64,000 bases of DNA. It comes from Daucus carota subsp. sativus (lineage: Eukaryota; Streptophyta; Magnoliopsida; Apiales; Apiaceae). The first letter of the stretch is position 1, and each line of letters begins with the position of its first letter. Made by a program: the position numbers and the translations under genes. The stretch covers positions 32,290,527 through 32,354,526 of the forward strand of contig NC_030384.2 of NCBI RefSeq assembly GCF_001625215.2, in the 5' to 3' direction. The notes beneath the pieces are model-generated. The model was not told the DNA's origin. It did no database searches and was given only the letters and a program-made list of their open reading frames with translations. Below are positions 12,565 to 23,741 of the stretch, piece after piece.

Positions 12565-13356
12565 TGAGAGCTCATTCTTATAACAGTGGCTATTACAAAA
12601 GTTATCTGGAAAATACTATGTACTACACTGTTTCTATGTTATATATCACATAACTTTTTTATTTTTTTTGAAATAAATAATTTTTTTCTTATAAATAAAT
12701 AAATAAAAATTCATAATTTATAATTCATTATATTTTATAGATGACAAATTATATATTATTACGGCTATCCATTAAATCGTCAATGATATTTAATCAAATT
12801 TATTATTATTAAAAAATTAATCATATTCGCACTCGTGCGAGGCGCAGATTTAAAATTAATACTCTTAACAAAACACTAAATATAGTCGGTGGCTTGGAAT
12901 TTGGGTCAAACACTTCGTTAATATATAACATATTCTGGTTCATCATTTTATTATACTTAAAACATATCTCAATATTCTCATCATATTTTTGGGGACCAAT
13001 TTTCATTAAATTTTATTGAAATAACCCAGGTAATTAGTTTTCGTCCATGAGAAATAATAACAGGACATACAAGACAAAAATAAAGATCTTCAATTGATCT
13101 CTCGACTCGTTACTTGAGCTGAGAGGATAATTTTATTGTTAATAATTTCTTACAACACCGATTACTCCAATCAACTAAGCAATATCTCTGATCGATTCCA
13201 ATCAAAACCAGAAATTGTACACAATAAAATTGATCATACGGATTTATTCTCATACAATCTCACAGTTAATCAAGTCATTCGACAATAATATATCAGTACT
13301 GATCCTCTAATAATGATCAATTAGTTAACAGCACTTCAAGAAATGCATATAAAATC
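12565..13356. other. Intergenic, no gene seen
   Basis: AT-rich. Presumably contains the 3' UTR of the minus-strand S40-like gene next to its stop. Nothing else was recognised. Confidence 0.45.
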
Positions 13357-13812
13357 CTAATCCTCAAAACCAGTCTGCTTCCAAATAGCATTTCTCACCA
13401 TTCTCATGTCCCTCCCTTTCAGAGTCCTCCCAGCCCCTTCTTGCACCGAACCCGAAGCCCCTCGAGTCCTCGCTAAATACTCATGGGGCGGCACTCTCTC
13501 ATCCCCATCCTCCCCCTCATTCTCATCGTCGATCTCCACCGTCCGATTCTTGTACGCGCTCCCAAGAATCTTCGACCAATCCGGCACGTTCACAGGCAGC
13601 GACCTGGACGAAACATCCGTCGCATGATCATTACAATGATCATGCCGTTTCGCAGGTTTCTTGGGAGCGCGTGCGCCGAAAAACGATCTCTTCGGCTCGC
13701 TGGACACGCCTTGACCGGTGTTCCACACGTCGGATTCGTCGAACTCGAAGTCGCTAGAGACCGGGTTGATTTTCTCGGATCCAAAGTAGAGATAATTTTT
13801 CTTTGTAGACAT
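13357..13812 (-). CDS. S40-like senescence regulator (DUF584)
   Basis: Single exon, 151 aa starting MSTKKNYLYFGSEK. The family hallmarks are in order: an FDESDVW motif near residue 26, a PVNVPDWSKI motif in the centre, the acidic EIDDENEGEDGDERVPPHEYLA segment around residues 95-115, and the C-terminal GRTLKGRDMRMVRNAIWK block. S40/DUF584 proteins are small plant nuclear or cytoplasmic proteins linked to senescence, dark and stress responses; their biochemistry is unknown. An in-frame ATG at 13,902 exists, but a TATATAA-type box on the minus strand at about 13,893-13,899 would overlap it, and the family begins near MSTKK, so 13,812 is preferred. The first half is serine- and lysine-rich and low in predicted order. 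Confidence 0.9.
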   Translation of the reverse strand: MSTKKNYLYFGSEKINPVSSDFEFDESDVWNTGQGVSSEPKRSFFGARAPKKPAKRHDHCNDHATDVSSRSLPVNVPDWSKILGSAYKNRTVEIDDENEGEDGDERVPPHEYLARTRGASGSVQEGAGRTLKGRDMRMVRNAIWKQTGFED

Positions 13813-13892
13813 TGCAAATGTTAGAGAAGTTGATATTTGGTTGTGTAAGAATGTGTCTATAATAGGAGATGGACACTCTGGAACTAAAGTCA

Positions 13893-13899
13893 TTATATA
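13893..13899 (-). promoter_or_regulatory. TATA box of the S40-like gene
   Basis: Minus strand GTATATAATG lies about 80 bases upstream of the chosen ATG at 13,812. That is the expected place for a plant TATA box with a short leader. It supports the shorter protein. Confidence 0.55.
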
Positions 13900-13912
13900 C
13901 AAACAAATGATG

Positions 13913-14533
13913 TACTAGCGGATAAGGTCTGTCTTAATCAATTATGTGCTGCCTAAGAAGTTAGATAACTTGGACTAAATTTTAAAACGGTTTTTCTAAT
14001 GTGTGCCCATGGTCACACACTAAGCTCTAAATTTCACAAGTTTGACTCATTTTGATTGGTTGTTGCTTCTTAATAATAGTGGACCCCCCCTGCAAATGCA
14101 ACAACCACACCAATCAAAATCTCCCAAACCTATAAAATTTTGTGCTTAGAATGTGCCCATGGGCACACACTAGACAAACCCAATTTACTACTACAATAAT
14201 ATTATAAATAATATTATTTTATTAGTTATCCTCGTGGTTCACCATACTTCAATTATAGGAGAATAAAGTTTGACTAACACATCAATGTGGCCAATGTGAA
14301 GTTGCCAACGTGGATCAGTAAGGCTTACAAGATTATAGTAACAATAAACACGTAGAAGGATAATTGGATAAGAAAGTAACGCGGTTATTCATCAATGTGG
14401 GTAATTAATAAATATGGAGATTATATGCGTGGAGCAATTAAGCTATATAGGTGACAACTAATCCGGCCATGGCCCTCCAATTAAGTTCTTATCAAGACGG
14501 CATTCTACTTTAAAATGACGTGTTCGCAAAATG
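13913..14533. other. Intergenic with an inverted repeat
   Basis: GTGTGCCCATGGTCACACACTA near 14,000 and GTGCCCATGGGCACACACTA near 14,155 are related, partly palindromic words bordering about 160 bp, possibly a small MITE. No gene was recognised. Confidence 0.4.
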
Positions 14534-14536
14534 TAA

Positions 14537-14930
14537 GAGCATCTCCAACCATGGAGACCCCTTAGCTAAAAGGTGAATAATCATACCAAAAATAAAAAAT
14601 TTAGCCAACCATTTCAAAATTTCACACTCCAACCATAGTGACCTGTTGTCTATAAATTTAGCCAAGCTCCTATGGATGGCTAAATTTGTTGAACCTCTAC
14701 AGACCTGTAAGAAATCTGTAGGATGATTACACATCATTTATTACCATATTAAACTGATATATTCTATTTATAACAACTAAAATATTAATAACATACTCTT
14801 TTTAAATTATAGCCAACCAATATAGCCAATACCATTGAAGCAAAATGTCTTACAGGTTCAGCAAATTTTACATAATATCTTACAGATCTCATTTAGCCAA
14901 CGATTATAGCCAATGCCGTTGGAGATGCTC
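14537..14930. mobile_element. Tourist-like (PIF/Harbinger) MITE
   Basis: The termini GAGCATCTCCAACCATGG and its complement ending GGAGATGCTC are flanked by TAA on both sides (14534-14536 and 14931-14933). The 3-bp TWA duplication is the Harbinger signature. It spans 394 bp and is non-coding. Interior words such as TTAGCCAACCAT recur inverted. Confidence 0.8.
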
Positions 14931-15061
14931 TAATCCAATATTTATGTTATTCAATGTTAACTTTAAATCCAGCTTGGGTGCCCATGTGAAGGATAGCCAG
15001 ATAGAGTATTAGTTATTTGGTCTTTTCTGTGTGTCCTGTTACCGGTACCCACCAACAACTA

Positions 15062-15771
15062 CTCCCTCTGGTCCTTTATATAAGGCACCTTGATTTTTTG
15101 CACATTATTTTAGGAGCTTTGACCACATAATTAAAATTAGAGCTTATTGCACTTTGTAACCCTACACTTTGGGCAATTAGCAAATCAGACCCCACACTTT
15201 GAAACGTGACACATTGTAACCCCACACTTCAGTTTTCTTTCGGTTTGTAACCCGAGCCCACCATTCCGTTAAAAAACGCCGTTACCGTCAAGTGATTAAG
15301 GGATTAACAACTGAATTTCAGTTTATAACCCCCTATACCCCTGTACTTGATGATGTAGTTTTTTTGCAGTTCAAAAGCATACAGAAAGCCATATAGAAAG
15401 CACAGAAACAACTAAAACTTGTAACAAAATAATCCACAAAAACCTCATTGAATCCATAAATCTGCAGCCAAACTCATTCAAACAATTTACAGCCATTACA
15501 AACAATTTGCAGCCATTACAAAAATAGACATTCCAAGAGTATCATTTAGTTTGGATGGTAAAATTGACTAAATGACTCTATGATTGTTTGAATGGCAATA
15601 AGCTCTTAAAATAAATATTTTTAAATTTTTCCTTTTTTGAATAAAAATATAACATAAATATTATTATTCTGAAAAAGAAAATTTTAAAAATGTTAATTTT
15701 AAATATGTGGTCAAAGCTCCTAAAATAATGTGCAAAAAGTCAAGGTGCCTTATATAAAGGACCAGAGGGAG
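15062..15771. mobile_element. Stowaway-like MITE split by another element
   Basis: The ends CTCCCTCTGGTCC and its exact complement are flanked by TA (15060-15061 and 15772-15773). The arms match over at least 60 bp (CTTTATATAAGGCACCTTGA and onward). The centre is interrupted by the insertion at 15,138-15,605; without it the element is about 235 bp. Confidence 0.85.
15138..15605. mobile_element. TIR element inserted in a Stowaway MITE
   Basis: The ends TAGAGCTTATTGC and GCAATAAGCTC are inverted. TTAAAAT is present on both sides (15131-15137 and 15606-15612), giving a 7-bp duplication. The left half contains repeated CACTTTGTAACCC and TTTGTAACCC words. A truncated relative is at 33,013-33,500. 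Superfamily is uncertain; 7-8 bp is near the hAT range. Confidence 0.7.
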
Positions 15772-15773
15772 TA

Positions 15774-17472
15774 CTTTTTATTTAGGTGGAAAATTTTGAT
15801 TGATGAAGATTTTTGTATATGCAAGGAGGTCATCATTATTAATATTATTAATAAGATGAGAAGTAATCAAAATCCATCAATTAACTAAAAAGTGGTTGTT
15901 AGTGTGTGGCCACACGTTAAAAAATCTGTTAGTTGTTTGAGTCGATAACCTTACAAACAGAATCAAGAACACAGATTTTCCTTGAGTTTTCGATGATCCG
16001 TAATTAGATTTTTAACCGTCATTTTTTCACTTTCCGAATCTTCATCTTCTTATTGATTAAGTCCCCTTCATGGCTTCATCATCTATTTTGTTTGTTCGTT
16101 TTTAACACGATCTGAATTTGACCTTTTTTTAAAGTGATTTTTTTTTTTGAGGACCTTGTCTTCAAGATTTTTAATCATACCAATATTTTGAAGATATTGT
16201 TGTGTTGTCCTATTGATAAAAATAAAAAATTATTAGTAGCAGACACTAAAAAGGTTCTCAAACAGGGAATTGTAATTTTATACAGATATTTTATACAGAA
16301 TTGTAATTTGGTAGTCATGATAAAAGGGATTCGATATAAAATTTGATCCTTTCCGAGGCACACGAGGGCACCTCTACGTTAACAGACTGCAGCGTTGCTC
16401 TTGTCCTATTAGATTTGTCCTATTAGATTCTTGTCAAGAAAATTGAGGTTACTTCTTGTCAAATTTTTAAGATGAGCTAAGCCACGAACCATAGACATGA
16501 TTAGCTAAACAGTCATGTGATTAGTACACCCACGGTACAGAAGTCACCATCTTTTTAACGTTTTGTTATGATGCTCAATCAACATAGTGTTTAAACAAGT
16601 CATCTAATGGAGTATGAGAGATTAATGGTGTGGACGTAACGTGTTGGTTTCGTACACCTTCATAATTCTGATCATTGCATTTTTTGCATGCTAGTTTCTG
16701 TCCAATATAATTGACTTGAAGGTGAATAATTCAAGGACCCGAATTATTATATACTCTTATAGAAATTAGAAGTTTGATGAGGTAATCCCGGCTCATGTGT
16801 TTTGGCAACATCATCTAATCTGCTTTTAGATATCCAATTTTACAAGCTAATTGCAAAAAAGTTAAAATTGTTGGTTTGATCTTTGGAATCTACTCTCTCA
16901 AGTTAGGTGCTTCTGTTGCACACGCACACCGAACTTGAGCACGTTGGACTTATCTTAAAATTATGATTTATGATGGTAACGTGATTTAATGTTTTAAGTT
17001 GTGAGTTTAGAACGTATATATTTGGTTAATTTTAACTTGTTGAGGACCTATGAATTATTAAAAGTATAATAATAAAACTAAAACTAATTTAAGGGTAACT
17101 TATGATTATAGTTAAATTTTATCAAAAAATAGTTCCAAAAAAATCAAATCACTGAACAAAATATCTTAAACTAATTTGTGATTTTAAGTGAGTTTCTGAC
17201 TTATTTCTAACTTTAATCGATTTTGAATTATTACACAAACAAATATTTTTCAGTTTAAAATTGAAAATTACTAAAAACCCGAACTTTAAATCCAGATCCA
17301 GATAGATAAACACGCAATGTCAAAAACCCTTGGAATTAAGTCTCCAAAAGTGCTTTTAGAGTTTTTTTTTTAAAAAAATATGCAATTTTGAACGTGTTTT
17401 TAAATAATACCAAAATATTCAAAATAGGAATATTTTTACAAATTTCCCAATTTCTAAATATCCTCTTACATA
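15774..17472. other. Intergenic, no gene seen
   Basis: AT-rich. Open frames near 16,134-16,363 have no motif and low-complexity composition. A short direct repeat (TTGTCCTATTAGAT twice) is at about 16,401-16,428. Confidence 0.45.
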
Positions 17473-18167
17473 GTGGGTGTTTGGATTGAAGAAGTAATAA
17501 CTTCTTTTGAGGATACGCACACTTCAGAAGTCTGAGACTTGTTTGGACAGAAAAGCCGGAGGGCTTTTTTTTGGATTTCAAAGCTGGAAGTGGGGAAAAG
17601 CCGGAGGGCTTTTTTTTGGATTTCAAAGCTGGAAGTGGGAAGCTCAGTTTCCTTACTTCTTTTCTCTGCTTCTTGCTTTCGTTTCTTAAACAGAACAACT
17701 TGATCAGTTCAGACTCTTTATGTGACGGTTACCTTAACTATAGTATTTTTAATTTTGAAATAAATGAAAAAAAAATACTTTTCAATTTATTTTAACTTGG
17801 CATCTATCATGAATAAAAAGAACTTTTTTTTAAAAAAATATTAAGTTAATTATTTTGTATTTCAATTATTTTGTGTCCAAGTTTAATTATTTTGTATGAA
17901 GTTTTATTACTTTTAAAATATATTTGAACTATTTTGTAATTTAATTTGTTACCGAAGTTTTATCTATTAACAATAAATTTTTTTTTAAAAAAAATAACTT
18001 ATAATACCAAACACTACACGAACTTATAAGTCAAACTATCCAAACACTACAAAAAATTTATAAGTTTTACCAAACACTTTAACAACTCAAAATTTCACTT
18101 CTACTTCTCACTTCTACTCCACTTCTTTAGTTTAAGTCACTTCTTTTAACCTTGTCCAAACGGGCCC
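17473..18167. mobile_element. TIR element, GTGTTTGGAT/GTCCAAAC ends
   Basis: The left end GTGGGTGTTTGGAT mirrors the right end GTCCAAACGGGCCCA imperfectly. Inside are further inverted words (GAAGAAGTAATAACTTC on the left, CACTTCTTTAGTTTAAGTCACTTC on the right). No transposase was seen. It ends just upstream of the RPL12 promoter motifs. Boundaries are approximate. Confidence 0.5.
17551..17640 (+). repeat. Two-copy 45-bp tandem repeat
   Basis: Units 17551-17595 and 17596-17640 are identical except for the last base. Each starts AAAAGCCGGAGGGCTTTT, which contains a small hairpin (AAAAGCC/GGGCTTTT). It lies within the TIR element. The 15-codon period makes open frames that look protein-like, but I do not believe they are coding. 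Confidence 0.9.
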
Positions 18168-18263
18168 ATAATTGTCAAACATTTGGCGTTAATTTGTTTT
18201 AGATACCAGATACAAAAATTTTCCTATGGTGCCGTTGCAGTGACTCATTGTATAAAATGCACA

Positions 18264-18418
18264 AGCCCATAAAAGGAGCCCTTATTCTAGTCCAAATGAC
18301 TGTATGGCCTAATTTATGAGCCATTCAATAGTTTCTGAGCCCATTATCCTCAAAGCTTAGAAAAAGCCCAAAATCAACACAAAACCCTAGCCTTCACTTT
18401 TATAAAATCAAACCCTAA
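18264..18418 (+). promoter_or_regulatory. RPL12 promoter: site II and telo-box motifs, TATA
   Basis: Three AGCCCA words (site II, TGGGCT on the other strand) lie at 18264-18269, 18338-18343 and 18365-18370. Two telo-boxes AAACCCTA lie at 18382-18389 and 18410-18417, with a TATAAAA at 18401-18407 between them. Site II plus telo-box is the standard plant ribosomal-protein promoter architecture, tied to TCP-factor and growth-linked expression. Confidence 0.8.
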
Positions 18419-18488
18419 AACCTCTCCGCCTCTTCTTTAAACACACTCTCTTCCCAACTTACCATATCTCTCCTTGAATCTCCCTAAA

Positions 18489-18989
18489 ATGCCGCCAAAG
18501 TTCGATCCATCTCAGGTCATCGACGTCTACGTCCGCGTCACCGGCGGAGAAGTCGGAGCAGCGAGTTCACTCGCTCCCAAAATCGGTCCACTCGGTCTCT
18601 CCCCCAAGAAAATCGGTGAAGATATCGCTAAAGAGACCGCTAAAGACTGGAAGGGCTTACGTGTCACCGTCAAGCTAACTGTCCAGAACCGTCAGGCTAA
18701 AGTCTCCGTCGTCCCATCGGCGGCTGCTCTGGTAATCAAGGCGCTCAAAGAGCCGGAGCGTGACCGGAAAAAAACTAAGAACATCAAGCATACCGGTAAC
18801 ATTTCGTTGGATGACGTCATCGAGATTGCGAAGATCATGAGGCCGAGATCGATGGCGAAGGAGCTGACTGGGACGGTGAAGGAGATTCTCGGGACGTGTG
18901 TTTCTGTTGGATGTACGGTCGACGGAAAGGATCCCAAGGACTTGCAGGAGGAGATTGATGACGGTGAGGTCGAGATTCCGATGGATTAA
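18489..18989 (+). CDS. RPL12: 60S ribosomal protein L12 (uL11)
   Basis: Intronless, 166 aa, from [20 protein letters not shown] to a C-terminus rich in acidic residues. It contains the uL11 N-terminal domain with [20 protein letters not shown] (about residues 31-50) and the C-terminal rRNA-binding domain with the [16 protein letters not shown] block (about 122-137). Full length for the eukaryotic cytosolic form. uL11 binds the GTPase-associated centre of 25S rRNA at the base of the P stalk. An in-frame ATG five codons upstream at 18,474 is less likely, because the family starts MPPK and the context at 18,489 (AAAATGCC) is good. GC content is clearly above the surroundings, as expected for a highly expressed gene. 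Confidence 0.97.
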   Translation: MPPKFDPSQVIDVYVRVTGGEVGAASSLAPKIGPLGLSPKKIGEDIAKETAKDWKGLRVTVKLTVQNRQAKVSVVPSAAALVIKALKEPERDRKKTKNIKHTGNISLDDVIEIAKIMRPRSMAKELTGTVKEILGTCVSVGCTVDGKDPKDLQEEIDDGEVEIPMD

Positions 18990-19977
18990 ACTGCGGTAGT
19001 TATTTTTAAATGTTTTTTCGATGTCGGTTTTTATGTTTTGGTCATGTTATTCGTATTCAGGTTTTGAAGACTGATTCTGTTGTTGATGCTTTTTAGCATT
19101 GTTATGTGGATTATAATTTGATATACATTTTGGTTAAATGAATCAATGATCGGAACTTGAATATGAAATGTAGCTGTGGCATTACTGATATCTTAAATTT
19201 AGGGAATGTTATATGATATCAGGTTTTGACTATTGATTATTTTGCTAATGTATTTGAGCTGTTTCGTTTAGATCATAATATGCTATACATTTTGGTCATT
19301 TGAGTTGATTGTCTAAACATAAAATGTAATGCAGTTGTATGTAATTATCATCTAGTTTAGTTTTGGCATTTCTATACGTGATGATAGTTGTCTTCTAATT
19401 TTAGGTACTCGGATGAGAACATGATTGTTTTTTCAATACTTCTAGTAATTTCATTTCCAAAATGAAATATACCTTGCAAATATGATCTTTCTAATCCTGG
19501 TTTGGATAATGATCAATTCAGAGTACCTGTTTTGCATTTATCTTATTTTTTATTTCTTCTAAGGCCCGACTCTCGATTATTTTTTTTGCAATTGTATATA
19601 TCTCTTAACAGTTTGCATCTGTATAATTGCTATTTGATGTGTTAAAATTGTATGCTTAATGTAATATATTTTTTTGGGAGGGTGCATTACTCTCTAGTGC
19701 TTTGGATTATGGTTACTAGGGATTTGTATATGTGGTTTTTAGAATTAAATAGGATAGTTGTGACCTTGGTCAATTGGATAATTACTTTGAAAAAAATTAC
19801 CTGCTATTAGATGAATACTGTATAATACATGGTCTTTTGACATTTTGCCTGCTTTTAATTGATTTAATATTTAGTTTCTGAGTTTTGGGAGATAAGTTTA
19901 ATTGTTATTGACCTCCAGCTTCTCTGACGGCAATGATTAGATTTAGTTGTGGTCTTGTAGACTTATTGCTAGTAATG
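18990..19977. other. RPL12 downstream flank, no gene seen
   Basis: Probable 3' UTR to about 19,130, then AT-rich sequence without recognisable genes or repeats. Confidence 0.45.
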
Positions 19978-19979
19978 TA

Positions 19980-20192
19980 CTTCCTCCGTCTCAAATTAGA
20001 TGAGCTAGTTGTGGTGCATTGACCGTCTAGTGCAGATTTTTTTTTAGTTTTTCTTTTATAAATGAAAATTTCATATTTTAATTGTATTTGTAAAAATAAA
20101 ATTTTTAAAATAAGTAATGTAGCTATGCGGTCAATGGATCTTAAATTGTGTGCCTGAAGTCAACGAGTTCATCTAATTTGGGATGGAGGGAC
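19980..20192. mobile_element. Stowaway-like MITE
   Basis: The ends CTTCCTCCGTCTCAAATTAG and its diverged complement ATCTAATTTGGGATGGAGGG are followed by TA. The element is about 213 bp. No coding capacity. Confidence 0.7.
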
Positions 20193-21972
20193 TATCACAG
20201 TACTATGATTTTGTAGTTAGTAGTTCTACCATCTTTATACAATTGCAACACTAGATAAGTGCAATTCAGAGAACATGTTAAATTGATATACATATCTCTG
20301 TATCACAGAACATGTTAATCAAGAGGAGAACATTAAATAACGCTGTTTTAGTACTTGGTAGACGAGGATTACTTTGCAATGCTTAGTGTAAATCTGTATA
20401 GTGATGGAGCTTTAGTGCATTACTATTGATTTTTTGACAATTTACTTTTTATGCCTGTGCTTTCGTACATGCATCAAATAATGGTTATATTTGCCTGCTT
20501 AAGTATGGATTTTTTTATTGTTTAGTTGCATTTCTCTCAGTGTTCTGGATTTTGTTCTAGTTTATTCGTTTCAAATGTTTTTAGCTCTCTACCTTAGAAT
20601 AATTTCTTGCACTGCTACCTCCTTGGTCAACTAGAGATGACTTGGATAATTGTTGTTTCTTGAAGAACACCATAATGCTGTTTACATTTAGGCTGGATTG
20701 CGTTAGGCAACATGTATTTCATTTTGGATTTTGGATTTAATGACATGATTTAAGTTGTCATTTTAAATTCTTGGGTTTATTCTAGTAATTAAATGTCCCG
20801 AATTTTAAATGAAATTCATTTTTTTTGTGCATCTAGACATGTTTAATCAAATCTAGAATTTTAAATGATATTCGAGTTCCCAAGCATTACCATGGTGTTA
20901 TTTGGTAGTTTTGCAAATATAGTTGATGTGTGTGAAAATCTTCGCTTGATGTGGGGCTCTAATCTTTTATAGATTCAGCAATTGTGCTTGTGCCATTTTG
21001 TTGATGTGTGTGTAAAAATCATCATTTGATGTGAGGGTTTAATCTTCTATAGTTTCAGCAAGTACATCAGCAATTGTACTTGGGCCAAGTGCCAATGGAT
21101 TTGATGACAGGTACTGAATGTAGGCACTGGAATGAAACTTGTTTGGCAGATAATTGTTCTTTTGCCATGTATATTGTGATATGTGGTATGCATATTGCTT
21201 AGAGGAAAAAAATGGGTACTTTTCTTTTATATTTTGTCTGAAATGAAAGTTAAAAATGATTAATAAAGTTTAGGATCTAATATATGTTCAGAACACAGGA
21301 TGAAATCAAATATCAAATATGTAAATATTTTCAAAGTCAATTTCACTCCTCTCACTATTAGTACTCAGCCAGATGCAATTGCGATTTCACTCGTCTCAAG
21401 CAAACATGGCATAAAGTATGTAGTTACTGTTCAATTTATTTATGAATTCAGAGCAATTATTATTGTTATTGTTATTGTTATAAATAAAATATTTTATGAA
21501 AATACTTTTCTCAAAAAAAAAAAAAATTTTATGAAAATACTTTTTAAATTATGAAGAACAGAAAGATGTTTTGGATATAGAGTAATGTTATTGGTTAACT
21601 TTTTGTTACCTTGAGCAGTTGCAGAACAATGTCAGATAAATATATTTGTGGAAAATATTAGTATTCACTGGTATTTAGTGTGTCTAAAGAGGATACAAAA
21701 ATTACATAATTTAGTGTATAATTGTGATGACCGATGTAAATGTTACATGACATGAACTCACTCTTGTTAATATTCGTGGATTAGGATATGAATATATAGT
21801 CATGACTATCATAATATTTAGTGTGCAATTTTAACGTCACATGAATTGAATTCTTATCAACATTATATTAAAGTTGTAAGATGTCGATGTAAAATGATTT
21901 GATAAAGGATTCTTTTTCTTCCAAAGACGATTCGGATGTCATGTTACTCCAAGCGATACTGCTAAGTAAATA
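20193..21972. other. Intergenic, no gene seen
   Basis: T-rich sequence. A direct repeat (TTGATGTGTGTG followed by AAAATC, then TGATGTG and TTTAATCTT) occurs at about 20,922-20,970 and 21,001-21,055. The frame at 21,300-21,554 is low complexity. No gene recognised. Confidence 0.45.
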
Positions 21973-21974
21973 TA

Positions 21975-22216
21975 TTCCCTATTTTCCTCTCATTTCTTCA
22001 CACCTTTTTTATTATTCGACACACATTTTAAAGTGCATATAAAACATAGTTTTATGAATTTTTTTGAAATTTTTATTTTTTGTATAAAAATTAGATAGTA
22101 AATTTTTATTTAAAAGAAAAAAAAAATTAAAATAATTTATCAAATTATATTTTGTGAGAGTATTAGAATACGCGTCGAGTCCCGTCTCACCATGTAAATA
22201 ATTAAGAGGGAGGGAG
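21975..22216. mobile_element. Probable degenerate Stowaway-like MITE
   Basis: The right end GAGGGAGGGAG followed by TA and the left end TTCCCTATTTTCCTC preceded by TA are loosely inverted. Internal TTCGACACACATTTTAAAG has no clear partner, so this is a weak call. Confidence 0.35.
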
Positions 22217-22218
22217 TA

Positions 22219-23634
22219 TATAACAGGGCAGAAGAAAAGCTTCATGCATTTGTTGTTAGTTGGTGATATATATTCACCTGGTACATTATAGTTTAACAAG
22301 TGACAAGTGATTGCTGTGGATGTCATCATGTGAACCATTTTGAAATATGGATTACTAAATGTCCAAACTTATTATATAAACATAACTTGCAATTGAAAAT
22401 TAAGAATCAATAATACATATTAGAAAAATCAATTTTGTAGAATGCTGATGAATCCGATTGTGTTTTTTTGTAGTTGATTGGGCTGTGATTCAGAAAAAAT
22501 AAGAAAATAAAAAAGAACATACTAGCACATACAGGAAAAACCATTTGCAGCCACACAATTACAAAACTTGTGGCTTGTGTAACATGTGCTGCAGAGTCAA
22601 TAATGAATGTATGTGTTCAATTTGTTTTCTAAAAAGGTAACGTTGGTCAGGCGATACGTAGCAAAATATGAGTGGTGTCCTAGATCAAAGAATGTGGGCT
22701 GACTTTGATGGGGCGGTGCGGCGGTGGTGGGTGATAGTGCCACCTCGATTCTCATGAATTTGGTAGGAGTACAGTAGTCACTTATCATGCTTGGTCGGTT
22801 TTCTTTGATGTGACCTGTTCTTCTCACTCGTGGCACTTCCTCAGCCACTTACTCTTGAGGTGACAATCCCAAAATAAATGACTTTTTTATAGTGTGATTC
22901 AGTAATAAAACGAACACAAAATTATGGACGTTTCGAGAGGAATGAAGAATGCCCCTCGGTCCCCGAAAGCTTTTCTTGTTTGTTTCACATAGAGAGACTG
23001 TTCTTGACCTTAGACAAATTATAAATTTACGTCTAGATTGATTTTAGGTTTAATGATCTTTTAACCCTTTTTCAGATAACGATATAACGGAAGGTAAACT
23101 TGACAATTGATATTAGGGTAAAGTTTGGGCGTACCTTTTAACTCCTAAAGTATACTTTTCGTTCTTTTTAACCCCTAAAGAATACATTAAAATACATTTG
23201 ATGTTTCTTTTAACCCTCGATGTTTAATGTCCCTTTTAACCTTCACGTGTGAAATGTCAACTTTGTCCATCCCATTATATACCGGTATACACCATAAGGT
23301 CTAAAAGGTACATTCGAAAAATTTGGAGAGTTATATCGAACGACTTTAAACATCGAAGCCGCATCGAAATATTTATCCAAAACTTGAGTGCTAAAAGGTC
23401 ATTAAGCCTTGATTTTATACCCAATTTTCAATATTTATCCAATCAATTAGAGAAGTAAGAGGTGACAAGAGAACCTTAAAAAAATGACCAAAAGTGTAAT
23501 AATGTTGCAGTACGTAATGTATTCGATAAATGGGGGCGGTGGTAATAAATAAAATTAGTGGTGTTTTCGGAGATGTAGGGTATCACATTTTCTAACCTCT
23601 CCACAATGTCTAGTACTCTAGTAGTAGTATATCC
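22219..23634. other. Upstream region of the PIP2 gene
   Basis: No gene recognised. The minus-strand frame at 22,597-22,848 has no family resemblance. At about 23,110-23,240 four TTTTAACCC-type words repeat in close order; their role is unknown. Confidence 0.4.
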
Positions 23635-23642
23635 TATAAATA
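23635..23642 (+). promoter_or_regulatory. TATA box of the PIP2 gene
   Basis: TATAAATA about 100 bases upstream of the ATG, followed by a CT- and CA-rich leader. Position fits a plant class II promoter. Confidence 0.7.
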
Positions 23643-23741
23643 CTCATCACTTCATCACTACTACTTCACTCTTACAACAATAATCTCTCCTATCTTTAAA
23701 CAGAGAAACAGAGAAGAAGAAAGTGATTAAGTTAAAGATTA

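Noticed and set aside
13406-13824. Plus-strand and second minus-strand open frames over the S40-like gene
   Set aside because: Shadow frames of the GC-richer S40 coding region.
13813-13902. Thirty-residue N-terminal extension of the S40-like protein (ATG at 13,902)
   Set aside because: It overlaps a well-placed TATA box, and S40/DUF584 proteins begin near the internal Met.
17336-17795. Protein with a repeated FSPLPALKSKKKPSG or FFLDFKAGSGE motif
   Set aside because: The repeat comes from a 45-bp tandem duplication inside a TIR element, and both strands are open for that reason alone.
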